Shown here: positions 48,951 through 62,195 of the stretch, piece after piece
Position numbering within the stretch: the first letter of the stretch is position 1
Layout of the letters: every line of letters starts with the position of its first letter
Origin: Apostichopus japonicus
Lineage: Eukaryota; Echinodermata; Holothuroidea; Aspidochirotida; Stichopodidae
Direction of reading: 5' to 3'
DNA: 64,000 nt
NCBI RefSeq assembly: GCF_037975245.1
Contig: NC_092565.1
Span: 20,496,999 to 20,560,998, forward strand
Notes under the pieces: model-generated
Told to the model about the DNA's origin: nothing
Seen by the model: the letters and a program-made list of their open reading frames with translations, nothing else
Database searches by the model: none
Made by a program: the position numbers and the translations under genes

Positions 48951-51896
48951 CCTCCAATTCGTAATATAATCTTATGTTACTCTCCCCTATAACTTGATGA
49001 GACACCCACATTGCTTTGATTCTTCTTGATAAGGATGCTCATGTTGCGATAAGGAGAACAATATGTTCTAATACTCGGATATGATTATCTCTTGATAGGA
49101 TGCCCATGTCCCCTTTGCTAAGTAATTGGGTACTTATGTTCTTATATCTCGATTCTATGTTACCTTGGTTTTAAGTTGATTGCCCAATTCGTTGTCCCTT
49201 TCATGGGAAACAATTAAAGGACATTTACGTTGACATTAATGTGGTTCTGCTCCTGTGAATTACCACAGATGTTCAACATAACGAAGCTATCATTCCTGTC
49301 CCCCCCTCCTTCATCATCTTACATATATACTTCTTTTATTAGTTCCCGTTACCCCCCCCCCCCCCATATTCCCCCGATGCTTCTCATTTTCATGTTAAAC
49401 TTAGTTTGATATACGTCATTCCATATTTCTAACTTTTATTTGTAGATTTAATCGAGTTAAAATTCTCTGAAACGTTCAGGAAGCTTGATAACTTTCATAT
49501 TTTTAATGATGTACCGTTTACGACGTTTTAATATGAGAAAGAACTTTCATTTTCGTGCGGTTAATGCAAATGACGTCAGCTATCCACTTGGGGGACCGTT
49601 ACCAGTCAATTTTAAGAGAAATTTTCCAAGTCACCACGAAATTTTCTCCTGTTTTCCGGGAGTTACGTTCAAGTTACGTTCTGCGGAAACCATTGTTCCC
49701 GGTGCTCTACTACCAGGGTTCTTCCAACCACACTTCCTCACCGGCCTTTGATTTACCAGGGATATATGTACTCGCTCGTAGAAATGGGGGGGGGGGGGGA
49801 GCGGGTGTTTCCGATTTATTAAAGACAATCGACATTAACGAAATACGAATCAACTGCGAAAGGTCCAGTTCATGGTGCCACCAGAAAGCTGTAGCTGAGA
49901 ACAGGGGAGGACCATGGATTTGATAAATACGGGTTTGTAGCCCCGGAGTCGTTACAACCGACTCCTATGTAAGGGGGGGGGGAGGGGCTGGGCCGCCTCT
50001 GCCCGAAAATACAGCCCCTCCCCCCGAAAAAGTATCAAAATTCCAAATGGTGCATTTTGAGACAAATTTAGGATGTAATTTAGGTCTGTAACTATAGAAA
50101 CGCAAGGTTTTACTAATAAATAATTTTGAATTTTGTGTTAGGTTGAAAAGGGGAGTTGGTATATACACCACTTCACCCCGTCCCTTGGATTCTCGCCTAT
50201 ACTGGAATGTAAAGGGTAGGGTTGAGGTAGAGGCGGAGCGGCTAGATGGTACGCGGAGAGTTAGGGGGGGGGGCAATGAGTGAGTAATGTTCCTGCCAAC
50301 GCATTCATGATACGGCGACCTTCTTCTGAATTCGTGCGACGCTTGCAGACATAATCCAAGTCGATGATTGCATTAATTGAAAAAGTTATTTTTTTCCTGA
50401 TAAGTATAGATGTTCTAATACATATTTTGCCCCTTCAAGTATGTCAATCGTTCATATTTATACATATTTTTGTAGCAATTTTCATGCTCTCTTTAACTTA
50501 CGAACAATGATTAGTTGAAATGGATTTTTACTTAGTAATGGTTAAGGAGACATAAAACTAGCAATCATCATTAAATTTAACTTTAACGTAATCCCATCCC
50601 CTCCAGTTCCTACCACCCATAACAACCCCCAGCAAACACCCCTTCCCCCTTCCCCCGCCACCCCCTCCTCCGCAAAAAGAAAGTGTTTTTTTTTTTTGTA
50701 CATGTCAGCGAAAAACTGAAAAAACTCTTTTTTTCTAACTGATATCACGTGTGACAGGTCAAATGATGTCACATTGTCATGAAAATGTGATATATTTTTT
50801 TGGTTACAAATAATAAAAATAAGTTTGCCATATCCATTGCTTCATTTATTAGTAATATTGTATTTCATCACAGCTATGTATCGTAAACACAAGTCCTTCA
50901 CTCAGTAATACAAATATTTTAACGTTAAAGCAAATTTTTGAAGATTCTTTGAACCGAAGATTCACGAATCATGAGGACGAATTGTGTGGCTTTCCACCAT
51001 GGACGTCGGCAGAAAAAACAATTTCAAGGAGGTCGCGGGGGGGGGGGGGGTGGCGCGACGCAAAGGTTAGATTTAATTAACCGGTCATCGGTCCAAAGAT
51101 TAACCTATAAACCGATTTCCAATAAAAGAAAAATATGATAGTTGCGATCAGATGATCAGTGATTCTACTCAGTTTTGCTCGTTTTTGAGTTCACTTGTTT
51201 ATCAGCCTTACATTTCATGAAACTATGTTACTCGTAACATAAACTGCTTAAGGAAACATATTAAAAAAATGATCTCACGGTGCTTATATGATATTGTTGT
51301 GTATTGCGCAAAGTTCGGCTGGAGGACGGCACCTAAAATACCTAAATTACATGAAACCTGTACTTAAACTGTGTTTTGTAACATTCAGAGGAAGCTATGT
51401 AGGCTGACATTCAAACCGGGTACAAAATAATCCCCATGTGCGCCCACGACTTCCGAATGGTGGGATGATGTTGTTGTAAATAATTTATTCCTGGGGACAT
51501 ATGTATAGTTCACAAAACAACTAAAGAACAAGTCAAATCAAAGTACATCTTGAAATGACAAACTATTCTGTCAATTTCAGCTAGATTCATTTGACTTATA
51601 TATATATATTTTCATTCGTTAATGAAACGAAATTTAGTAAGGGGTGGTATTTCCAAATGTTGTTGTCGATAGAATATTTCTAACATTACCTAATTCTACC
51701 GTGGATGTAAGTAACAAAACTGCTTACTTTCACAATAAAAAACAAAATATTATTGATGACGGGAAAAGGAAGCTTCCAAGGGGTTTCACCTCTTAATGGC
51801 AATATATATGACATCACACATAAACAAAATACCTTCCCTATATAGGCGGGACTATTAATCGTTCACGTGGTGTCTGCAAAAGCTGACAGTTGCACA
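48951..51896. other. Intergenic DNA with G/C-tract clusters, no gene
   Basis: Poly-C at 49352-49364, poly-G at 49787-49799, 49974-49982 and 51037-51049. Several 60-120 codon frames exist but overlap low-complexity tracts and show no family features. Confidence 0.45.
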
Positions 51897-52470
51897 TTTC
51901 GTTACGTTATAAGACATATATAGTTAGGTCGTATCCGAAGTCAACTTCTGATTGGTCAATTTTTTCCGCCTTCTGGCAACTCACCTTTGCGCGCCAACCC
52001 CTTGTTTTCTGAATTCAGCCAACGGTATATCGTACAGGGTGGTACCGAATTCCCGTAAACGATTATTTCGTACATCCAGGCCCGACGGGAGTGGGGAAGG
52101 GAGAGGGGGGCAGGGGACTACATCAGTATGACCCGGGTTAATTAAGGGAGCTGGATGATGTGAAGGAGCCAGAAGAAAACATTTCATTACGCTATAATAC
52201 AAAGTAAGTTCATGTCCTAAGTCAACTTCTGATTGGTCAATTTTCCCGCCTTTCTCGTAACCCAACTTTGCGCCAACCGTTCGTTTCCATCGTCTCTTCT
52301 GAATGCCGTCAACGGTATCGTACATGGTAGTACCGAACTCGAGTAAGAGATGATTTCGCACATCCAGGCCTGATGAGAGAGTGAGCGGGGGGGGGGGGGT
52401 AGCAAGGGACTACAGCCCGGGTGTATTAATGGGGCCGGAAGACATGAAGGATACGGGAAAATATGACGTA
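51897..52470. repeat. Tandem duplication, two units of about 290 bp
   Basis: Units at about 51897-52184 and 52185-52470 share GTCAACTTCTGATTGGTCAA, TTTGCGC-CCAACC and CATCCAGGCC blocks in the same order, with roughly 75-80% identity by eye. Confidence 0.8.
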
Positions 52471-53054
52471 AAGAATAGTGTATTCGCACTATGAGAGTTG
52501 AGTAGGATAAAGGGTAGTCCAGAAAGGCTTACTTGCCACCGGGGCCTCATCTGGTACTTGAAGCCCCCTGCGTGGATCAACTCTAAGATCCACGTTCTGC
52601 TACATATAAAATAGTTCAAGCAGCTTTTGGAGTTATACCATAGGAGAAATGTGGAAGAAAAGGTCTAAATCTTCATCATTTTTTAGATTTTTGCAATTTT
52701 TATGCCAAACTACTCTAAGATAGTGTATCTGGTGAATGGTAGGATAGGAGATCAGATCAAACCCCACATTTAATGTCGGATGATTCAAAGGAGAATTAAA
52801 CGGGCGCAAGAGTTTAATAGCCAGAACATGTGTATCACTCACATACACGCGCACACATACCCCGCGCATGCGTATGATAGCAAGAACATGCGACTTCTTC
52901 ATGTGAGGTATTCTCGCGTATATACTGAATACACGGACAAGAAAATGCGGCAAGCACCGCCTCCTGTCGGTTTTCTGATACCAGTGCATATTTTGTTTTC
53001 AAGAGCCTGAACATAGGTTTCCGTCTTTCTATTCCCATTTCCGTTTAAAATGTT

Positions 53055-53125
53055 GTTAAAATGTTGAAATTGGAAGCCACCCGACGTGTAAGTTGTAATC
53101 CATGAAGCCCTGCGGGTTTCTCCCA
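53055..53125 (-). repeat. Short interspersed repeat, copy 2
   Basis: Reverse-complement relative of 47600-47655. Confidence 0.6.
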
Positions 53126-53519
53126 CATTCGTGGTCGCTTAAGCGTCGTAATAATAGACCCTGATTATTATTATTCTCATTTTCATACTAAAGGTAAATT
53201 AAGACTCAAAATATGGACACGGGCCCCCATGTTCCCACCGGTTTCCGATGCCCCGACCGTACAACCTAGCACGTCCCCTTAGTTATGCAACAATGCATAT
53301 GAATTGAAACAGCGATTGTGATTGTTTCACTAGACTGCCGGTACATCTGCTCATCAAAGATATTAAAATTGATACTGTTCCATTTGGGCGTCGCTACACC
53401 CACCCCCTAGTCTGCAAATGCTCAAAGTCTTAACGGAGGGGAGGGAAATACCAGCAGGGGTAGTGTTGGGGTGGGGAAATATAGTGTGTTATTGCTCATT
53501 TGGCACATGATATGTCCAT

Positions 53520-54180
53520 AACGGGTTCAAATAACTTGGCGTACACAATTTACCAATGCTATTTAAGAATAGTATATCCCTGTTCACGTCCAATAAATGG
53601 CGTTTCAATCGCGATTAAAAGAAAGTGTTTTTTTGTCAGGTGTTTTATCTAATAACGTCAAAATGTTGAGTTATGTCGAACCCTCCCACCCTTCCCCATA
53701 CTCTATCTCTTCTTCGCCTCCTCCCGTCATCATCTCCCCTTATCCTTGCTTCCCGAGCAGGAGAAGGAGGCAGTCACAATATAAATGAAAATACTCCAAA
53801 TGTTGCGCCGTGTTTGCTTGACGTTTTGCTATATGTAACTAGACTGTTTCTTAGTAACATACGTCACCTTTACGTCATCGTGTGTACCTGTTAGCCAGAA
53901 ATCTACTATTTTTTGGGGGACAATAGTAGAGTGGCAGTCACCCTGACAGGCCAAAAGAAAAAGAATCGCTATTGACAGAAGCGTGTTTGGTTGACTTAAA
54001 ACGATATCAAAGTTAACTCAGACTATAACGGGATTCTGGGAAACCTTTTAAATGCGGGAACAATAGCAGACACCTGCTCTTTAAAGGGTTTGATCTTCTT
54101 AATTCAAAAAAAGATCCTTTGAACTTCAAGCAACAATGTGAAGAAAGAAGTTAAAACCACCGTATGAAAAGTGTTTCCCC
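53520..54180 (+). repeat. Dispersed duplication with paired CRE-like motif, copy 1
   Basis: Aligned in order with 59440-59950: CCAATAAATGGCGTTT, AATACTCCAAATGTTGC, ACATACGTCACCTTTACGTCA, GACAGAAGCGT, GGATTCTGGGAA, TTTGATCTTCT and TTGAACTTCAAGC blocks. The conserved segment at 53851-53890 carries two TACGTCA motifs. No coding exon found. Confidence 0.7.
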
Positions 54181-54784
54181 ATAGGAAATAAAGTGCGGGT
54201 ATCGCAATAGACCCCGGATGCGTGACTTGATTCATTTTCACCGCGTAAGATTTGTCACAGGGGTTCTATACTCGTAATGCGTGTAAGGTTGGGCATGTAA
54301 TAGATATTTTTGAGTAGTCGTATGAGAACTTGATTTCAGAATATATACATAAAAAAAAAATACGTGTGTTCCTTATACGTCTTCTGTCGTGCAAGCAGTT
54401 ATTTTCGTTATAGATATAAAATTCCTTTCTGTTGTTACTTAAAGCCTACTTACGTGACCCCTATCATATTTATACTGGTACTAACCAAACAAACTAACAA
54501 TTCATGTATCAAAAAACACAACATATTTTAACATTTAAAAAACAGTTTAACTATATTAGATTATCATTATTTACTACTTTAATACACTACAATAAGTACA
54601 ATTTTAATGTGCTTTTGATAATTTCATTCTAACTGTTGAATATTATTTCTAACATTGTCAAACAGTGTACTGACCCTACGACTTTCAGTAATAGCAAAGG
54701 TCAGGTTTAGATAACTGGTTGTCGGTTGAAAGAATATGATCAATGATGGAGTCATTTTTCCCCATTTTGAATGTAAATCACATA

Positions 54785-55768
54785 GGCTATGTTAGCATGT
54801 ACAAATTCTCATATATGTAAGCCTGTACCAAATCACATATGTTAGAATGTACAAACTCCCATATATGTTAGCCTGTACCAAATCACATATGTTAGAATGT
54901 ACAAACTCCCATATATGTTAGCCTGTACCAAATCACATATGTTAGAATGTACAAACTCCCATATATGTTAGCCTGTACCAAATCACATATGTTAGAATGT
55001 ACAAACTCCCATATATGTTAGCCTGTACCAAATCACATATATGAGCATGTACAAACTCCCATATATGTTAGCCTGTACTGAATCACATATGTTAGCATGT
55101 ACAAACTCCCATATATGTTAGCCTGTACCAAATCACATATGTTAGCATGTACAAACTCCCATATATGTTAGCCTGTACCAAATCACATATGTGAGCATGT
55201 ACAAACTCCCATATATGTTAGCCTGTACCAAATCACATATGTTAGCATGTACAAACTCCCATATATGTTAGCCTGTACTGAATCACATATGTTAGCATGT
55301 ACAAACTCCCATATATGTTAGCCTGTACCAAATCACATATGTTAGAATGTACAAACTCCCATATATGTTAGCCTGTACCAAATCACATATGTGAGCATGT
55401 ACAAACTCCCATATATGTTAGCCTGTACTAAGTCACATATATGTTAGCATGTACAAACTCCCATATATGTTAGCCTGTACCAAATCACATATGTGAACAT
55501 GTACAAACTCCCATATATGTTAGCCTGTACTAAATCACATATATGTTAGCATGTACAAACTCCCATATATGTTAGCCTGTACCAAATCACATATGTGAGC
55601 ATGTACAAACTCCCATATATGTTAGCCTGTACTAAGTCACATATATGTTAGCATGCACAAACTCCCATATATGTTAGCCTGTACCAAATCACATATGTGA
55701 GCATGTACAAACTCCCATATATGTTAGCCTGTACTAAGTCACATATATGTTAGCATGCACAAACTTTA
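54785..55768. repeat. Minisatellite, about 19 units of 50 bp
   Basis: The unit is built from two diverged halves, ATATATGTTAGCCTGTACCA and ACATATGTTAGAATGTACAA. Toward the right end (about 55380-55768) units alternate between ATGTGAGCATG and ATATATGTTAGCATG types, a roughly 102-bp higher-order repeat. Confidence 0.96.
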
Positions 55769-56400
55769 ATATGTAAGCAGGGACAAACAGGATGCGAGAA
55801 CATGGTAACATGAGTCAATACATTAAAAAGAAAAATTAAGCTGATATCATGATAATGGTAAGATAGCCTCAGGCAATTCTACACATGTTGCCACTCAGTG
55901 ACAGGTACTTTCTTACAAGCATTACTTATTGAGGGAGCAACACATTGAAAAAAGACACATATCTTACACTAATTTCACTAGATTGTTAAGAAAAGAACAT
56001 TAATGATATGATACATTAACTATAGCATGATTTAAATCTACATCGAGGGGTACCACTTCCTTACAATATTCAGCTGGAAGGTATTTCTACCTAAATAGTC
56101 AACTACAAATTGACTTATACATGATAGAGATCTTCCTCATGAACAACTCCGCCAAATACATCAGAAAAATCTTGCTCAATTTGGGCGATATCCTAGTTTA
56201 AAAGTCGTTTCTGGTAGCTCTCACTTTATATTCCTTGCCGAAGGCAGAAGGAACTTCTTTGCGATGGTGATGGCGTATGTGAGTGTATGTATGTATGTGA
56301 CACTTAATCGTAAAACGCTCTAACTTCAGAGTATAACTGAGGTACATTTCCTAATTGGTATGTAGGTTCCCCTTTGGTAGAACTGGTTGGGATTATTTTG
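55769..56400. other. Intergenic DNA, nothing recognised
   Basis: The end of this stretch (about 56230-56400) starts a repeat-like block (TTGCCGAAGGCAGAAGGAAC) that leads into the DR4-bearing repeats. Confidence 0.45.
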
Positions 56401-57425
56401 GGGATTGGTCAAAGGTCATTTGAGGTCAGCACGGATCAAAGTCCGAAAACATTGTTCACACAATATCTCAAGAAGTAAAAGTTGCAGGAAGTTCAAACTT
56501 GGTGTGTAGCCTGCCGTTAGTGAGTAGACGATCTGTGGTGTTTGTCATGAATGTCAAAGGTCATTTGAGATCAACAGAGGGAAAACGTGTGAAAATCTTG
56601 TAAACATGATATCTCTAGGAAGGTCCCCTGTGCAGTTCTTATATCCAGCATGTGGATTTGCTGTAATAAGTTCAGTGAACTATATTGTTTGTGGTCAAAG
56701 GTCATTTGGGGTCAGCAGAAGGCAAAATGTGACTATATCAACAACAACAACAACAACATTTCCCCTCCATATTTATTCACGATCACTCAACATGGTACAC
56801 ATTATAATGATACATTGCAAAAACAAAAATTGTATGGTCTGTTACATATTCAAGCATCTGCAGTTAATATCAGTTGATGTAAGTAGACAGCAAAATAAAC
56901 CAATTGCACTACACACAGCTAAATAAGAAATATCTACGTAAACAGGTTTGGACAAAACAAAAAAGCATTTCTAAGCTCCGGAACTTGAAATTCATTTTAT
57001 TTTGCTGGGGCTGCTTTCGCTTAAAATAAACTTTCAAGGCTCAAAGCAAATTTAAATTTATTAAGAAATCATCGATATTTGGCTCGGTGTTACTTGTCTT
57101 GCATACGAAAATATAATACTTTCAGGTGGATAATTAAAAAGTTGTAAGGGTGACAGTAAACGTAAGCTGGTATGTATGGCTATGGCTTCTCTATAATGAG
57201 TACACTGAAGAACACTATTGCTGTTGGTGGAGGGTACAGGTCATTTGGGTTCAGCAGAGGTTACATTCTGAAACTTTTAAGCATGACATCATAAGATCAT
57301 AGCATGCAGCTTCATCAGATGTCATATTGGCATACTGTATGACTTTCCTATAGTGAGCAAGAGCTCGGTTATTAATTGTGAAGGTCAAAGGTCATTTGAG
57401 TAAAGCAAGTGGGGAAAGTATAAAA
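56401..57425 (+). repeat. Degenerate repeats carrying GGTCAAAGGTCATTTGAGGTCA-like cores
   Basis: Cores occur at about 56411, 56552, 56697, 57237 and 57388, roughly 140-150 bp apart in the first three. The best core contains AGGTCA-TTTG-AGGTCA, a DR4 nuclear-receptor type site; others keep one perfect AGGTCA and a degraded second half. Each is followed by a CAGC or CAAC-GAGG stretch. Confidence 0.65.
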
Positions 57426-57428
57426 ACC

Positions 57429-57786
57429 TTAAAGGCATTGAAGACTCGCCCCAAACCGTGTGCGGCCATCTAAAAAAGTTAACTTTCTGTTGCTTGCAAG
57501 TGACGTTTTGTCCGTGTCGCTACAAAATGCAGACAGTAATAAAACGTGATATCTTGTTATCTTTAGCTCAGTGGACCTGAGATGTCCATCGCTGTATCGT
57601 TTGTATACTGTGCTGTGGGCATTGACTGCAGCTGTATGTACTGACTGTTCACCGACGGTAGCAATCTGTGTGTGTAATTTCTGGGATCGATGGTGGTGTT
57701 TAACACTTCTGTTACACCTCATTCGAAACTAGGTCAAATTACCGCTATTAGACGTTTCTTTTTGGGCGAGTCTTCACACCCTTTAA
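57429..57786. mobile_element. TTAA-flanked TIR element, 358 bp
   Basis: TTAAAGGCATTGAAGACTCG at the left and the inverse CGAGTCTTCACACCCTTTAA at the right form imperfect terminal inverted repeats with TTAA at both outer ends (57429-57432, 57783-57786). A related single end lies at 3746-3832. Non-autonomous. Confidence 0.75.
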
Positions 57787-58432
57787 AAGCACTATAGCTG
57801 GATAATGTTGTCTTCAAGAGAGACTTCTAATTTGCTTCAAGTCAATGGATGTTTAAGGATAGTAAAATTCAATCCTCGATATGATAAGCCTTTGGTTTCA
57901 GCATGATATTAAATTATGCAAGGACATGGTGTACAGAAAAAAAGGACATAATTGATCAGATCTTAACTGATATTGTTGTTATGGAATTAAGAACGATCTG
58001 CATTATCATGAACCTAATTAGTAATTTTTGAAAGTTTTACACCATGTCAGGATAATATTTCATTCTTGCTCTCACCATGTATACTTCATGGTACATGAAT
58101 CTAAAGTTACTGCAAGTTACTAATTAATTATCTTAAGCAGTTCTGAATTGTCAATATTAATGGCCTCATGGTTTCATTTTGACACAGAACCCGCCTTGCA
58201 GCTCTTGACCAAGTCATTTCAAAGTTCATTCAGTAACAGATACTGTCATAATATTTGCCCAAATATTACTCTGATATAACTCACAGCTCAACGAGTCCAA
58301 AAGGTTGTCTCAAGTGGTCTCTCAAAATTAACAATTTCTGAAAATTAAGATGACGTTTGCGTTGGAGTCAGTGTATCAACAATTCCATGAAGAGCTCTCA
58401 TTCAATTGTTACAGGGATGGTTACATGGTGAC

Positions 58433-58904
58433 CAGGGGGTAGGAAGCTTAAAAAAGTGGGGGGGGGGGCACAACATCAGAGGGGCACTTTCTCATTCCAC
58501 AACCACCACTCGTAATGCTATAAACCGATACACACCGGCCAAATCACTTAAATATATATGATGTGTTAGTATGCTATCAATAATATTATGGTCCACGTGA
58601 CTCTATAAACCTACATATGTACTTATATCCATCCATAATTTAGAACTTTCAACAACAAAAATCCTCCTGTGTTCAATCCTTGAACAAAAGTCTTTAGCAA
58701 CCTCGGTTAAATCCTTAGCATGTACAGACTAAAAATAAATAATTAAAATAAAATATTCAACTAAACAAAGGCTTAAGATATCCAAAAGACAGTTCTTCAT
58801 CAAAGGGGCACATTTTATTTGCCAGTAGGGAACATTTGCTATTTTGGGAAAAAAAGTGGGGGCACGTTCCCCCAGTGCCCCTCCCCCTCGCTCCTACCCC
58901 CCTG
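58433..58904. mobile_element. Possible TIR element with CAGGGGGTAGGA ends
   Basis: CAGGGGGTAGGAAGC at the left and GCTCCTACCCCCCTG at the right are imperfect inverted repeats 472 bp apart, resembling hAT-type ends. I do not see a clear 8-bp duplication, so the boundaries are tentative. Confidence 0.5.
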
Positions 58905-59439
58905 ATTTTAATCAAACATCTATTTGTCTATATATCATGTAGGAAGACTGTCCTTTTCTGGATATTCAAACATTTAGGAATACAATTTCACAATGTCTCC
59001 TTCAGTTTTCGGAGGGGGGGGGGGTCATACTTTTTATAATCAGGCTAATGTTCATGCATAACTCTATCCCTACACTGATGTGGTGTTCATTAGTTATGAA
59101 CACATGAAATCGTGCAACAGACTAAACATCAGTGTTAACCATGACAAGGAATCACAATACCGCTTGGCATTCTAGGTGAATATGTGTGATGTCATACAGT
59201 TTTTTTTTTCCTTCATCTTTTGTTGATCACTTACCATCCAGGTAAGTTTATACCTAATATAATTTGAAATAGAACTTATAAATATTTACCAAGCGAAATT
59301 GTCTTAAAAATAAAGGGAGAAAATTATCGGTGTCTTAACGCTACATTTTCAGTTTACGATAGGTGAATCACAAAGAATCTCGCCGCATGCAGAGAAAGCC
59401 TCTCTAAAGTCTAAGTAATTATGCCCCCCCCCCTTTTTT

Positions 59440-59950
59440 GATGTCATACAGTACCACTACAAGGACGTGGAGTTTAACAGTTTACGTCCAATGAATGGCG
59501 TTTAAATGGACATTAAAAGCCTACTCCCACCATCCCCATTTCCGTATCCTTGTAGCCGAGAAGGAAAAGGTGGCAGTATAAGACAAATTAAAATACTCCA
59601 AATATTGCACTATGTACGTGTTTGCTAGAAGTTTTGCTATGTTAATATACTGTTCTTAGTAACATACGTCACCTTTACGTCAGCGTGTGTAACTGTAGAG
59701 TGACAGGACAATTCGCATTGACAGAAGCGTATAGTGGTTTAGTTTTTAGTGGTTAACCAGGGAGTTAACAACTCCCTGGGTTAACGATGAACACGTTTTA
59801 GCCGACTACGGATTCTGGGAACCCCTTTATGTGCGGGCAACGATAACAGAACCCAGTTCTAAAAGGCTTTTGATCTTCTGAACCCATGTATGTTGTGACT
59901 CATTCGCGAGGAGGGAAAAAAAATCATTGAACTTCAAGCGACATTGTGAA
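59440..59950 (+). repeat. Dispersed duplication with paired CRE-like motif, copy 2
   Basis: Related to 53520-54180 through the same ordered blocks; the CRE pair is at 59656-59695. A short inverted pair (GGGAGTTAACAACTCCC) lies at 59760-59776. Confidence 0.7.
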
Positions 59951-60880
59951 GATTGTAAAAAAAAAACAAACAAACAAACAAACACGGTACCTTGTGATAT
60001 TAAAGCGATATGGGGTATATAAAATCGTGCATTTGATGGAATCGTAAGAAAAATGAGCACGATCTTCGTTAACGTTTACATATATTATGATTGTCTGCTT
60101 TTATAGTATACTATCATAACTTGTAGGCATTTACAATTGATAACGCTTTGTGGAACGCCAAAAGGGCCACAATGTACGTTTTCGTCGTGCATAGCATTGT
60201 TTACATTTACCTTATCAGGTAGCATACGCCCATTTAAAGCCCCATTGACTAACATACTAAATCACAAAAGTAATGTGGTTTTTAAGTCTAGATAGAGGTT
60301 TTCACTAGCTAAACGCTACCCATCACCGGATAACTGACAAGTTGGCCTTGCATGGCACCATCAATTTTCCGTACCATGACCGCGCAGATTTTTTGCTATC
60401 CAAGCCGGAAGTTTTCGTCACTTGTAAACAAACCTCTTCACTCAGTAGTAAACAATTTTCCTACGCTGCTCCTGGGAGGCCTAACTAAAGGGGTCTAAAA
60501 TTAGGAGTATGCCACCATCATTGTGTACTTATTATGATGATCGTAAGTAGCGATCCTTTTGACTCTCCGGCAATAATATGTACGTGTCAGTAAATATGAG
60601 TGAGTGTGGTGATGGCGGGGGGGGAGGGGGGCGAGGGGAAGCTGTGGCTGGTTTGAAATGTTACTACTTTTATATTAATGTCGCGATGAGAAAAGTATAT
60701 TGTATGCGTTTCAAAAATTTTCATTTTAGCGCCGTTCAACAGTTCAGTTCCACGATTAGAATCCCCCCACCCACCCAACATGCCACCCCGCAAGGGAGGA
60801 CGATCTGATTGTATGTAACCTATATCAATTGCGGTTTTTATGATACTCATTTTTGCTGATTTCATCTTCAGTAAAGAAAA
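59951..60880. other. Intergenic DNA, nothing recognised
   Basis: Poly-G near 60617-60626; no gene seen. Confidence 0.45.
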
Positions 60881-61109
60881 ATGAGACCGGAAACATATGT
60901 CGGTTTTCCCGTGCTCTCATTGGGTAACCAGTGTCACATAAACCCCACATTCTAAACAGTTGAAAATAAGAATAGCTATATACAGTAGAATAGCTATATA
61001 CAGTATTCTCAAAACGTTCTTTTCAGCTAGATTTGCTTACAGCATAAACGCCGGCAAAATTAGAAATCATGACCGTGGAAGAAACCAGCAAAATAGACTA
61101 GCAGTATAT

Positions 61110-61363
61110 TTAAAGGTATGCTATATTGGCCCGAAATCTGCTAGATATTCAAATATGGTCACCTTTAGTCAAACTTCTTGAACTGTTTTTATCACAACCT
61201 TCAAGGCGGAAATTTTCCTCATTTAGACATTTAGTCATCTTGTGTGTTCCTTAAAAATGTCTGAAAACAATTTGGAGAGTAAAGACCTCCAAGAAAGTAC
61301 TTTTTGAAAACGTCAAGAACTGATAGCGTGCTATTATTTGGGGCCTATACTCACTAACTTTAA
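61110..61363 (+). mobile_element. TTAA-flanked MITE, copy 3
   Basis: Same family and orientation as 4856-5109, 254 bp, TTAA at both ends; the right terminus is slightly diverged (CTAACTTTAA). Confidence 0.65.
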
Positions 61364-61494
61364 TTGTAAGTATCTTTGCAAGCCTAGGATGACCTATCCG
61401 GGCTGCCATGCTTTTGTCATTACCATTGCTAACAAAGTATTACAGTTAGGCTTGTATATTCTAGAAAACAACATGTGATAATGGTCGTCCAATG

Positions 61495-61625
61495 AGAAAA
61501 CGAGAAACCGACATATGTCAAATATTTCGACATATGTCGATTTGTTCTACATATGTCGATTTCATCCAATCAGAGCACGAACAACATATATGTCAATTTA
61601 TTCGACATTATGTCAACTTTAGGTC
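61495..61625. repeat. Cluster of ACATATGT palindromes
   Basis: GACATATGTC-type palindromes recur at about 61509, 61531, 61548 and 61588. A related inverted block (ACATATGTCGGTTTTCCCG) is at 60894-60913, with AATGAG and CGGG flanks in mirror order. It may be the ends of an undefined element. Confidence 0.5.
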
Positions 61626-62195
61626 TTATGGTACACTAGGCGCACAATAGTTTTGCACACGTATATCGAAACAGCAAGTAGATTTTTTTACTGATTTTCA
61701 CGGTGAGATTTTTTTGGGGGATGGGAGGGGGAGGGGCGAATCTTTGTGTCTTGCAGAAGACGCTCATATACTGACAGTTTTTGTTGTTGTCCAAACTGTT
61801 AATGATTGTATTCAAAAATTAACGAAATCCACCAGGTATATATAAACAACTCTTCCATTTTGCTGTATTCAAGCATTAAAGACAATGCCAGTAACTGCAA
61901 ACATGCATGGAAAGGAAGTCACTGTAATTTAAGGTATCTTTCGGGACTTTTCCCAACGAATTCCTTCCGGGCATATATACTTTGATATTGGTATCGTATC
62001 AATAATTTCATGGCGATCTATCTGTTTACATCATGTTTTCGAAGCTTTTTAAAACGCGGTCTTCAAAAATTCTCTTTACTACCATATGACCCACGGTTTA
62101 CAAGAAGGTTTTGGTCTTGTTGAATGAGAAGGAGAAGGAGAAGGAGAACTTGGGGAACTTGGAGAACTTGGAGAAGGCTATGTAACTATGCTGTT

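Noticed and set aside
49555-49923. 122-codon ORF
   Set aside because: Runs through a poly-G tract (Gly run) and overlaps other open frames; no recognisable domain.
51981-52489. 126- and 90-codon minus-strand ORFs
   Set aside because: They span a tandem duplication and low-complexity Pro-rich tracts; no signal of selection or splicing.
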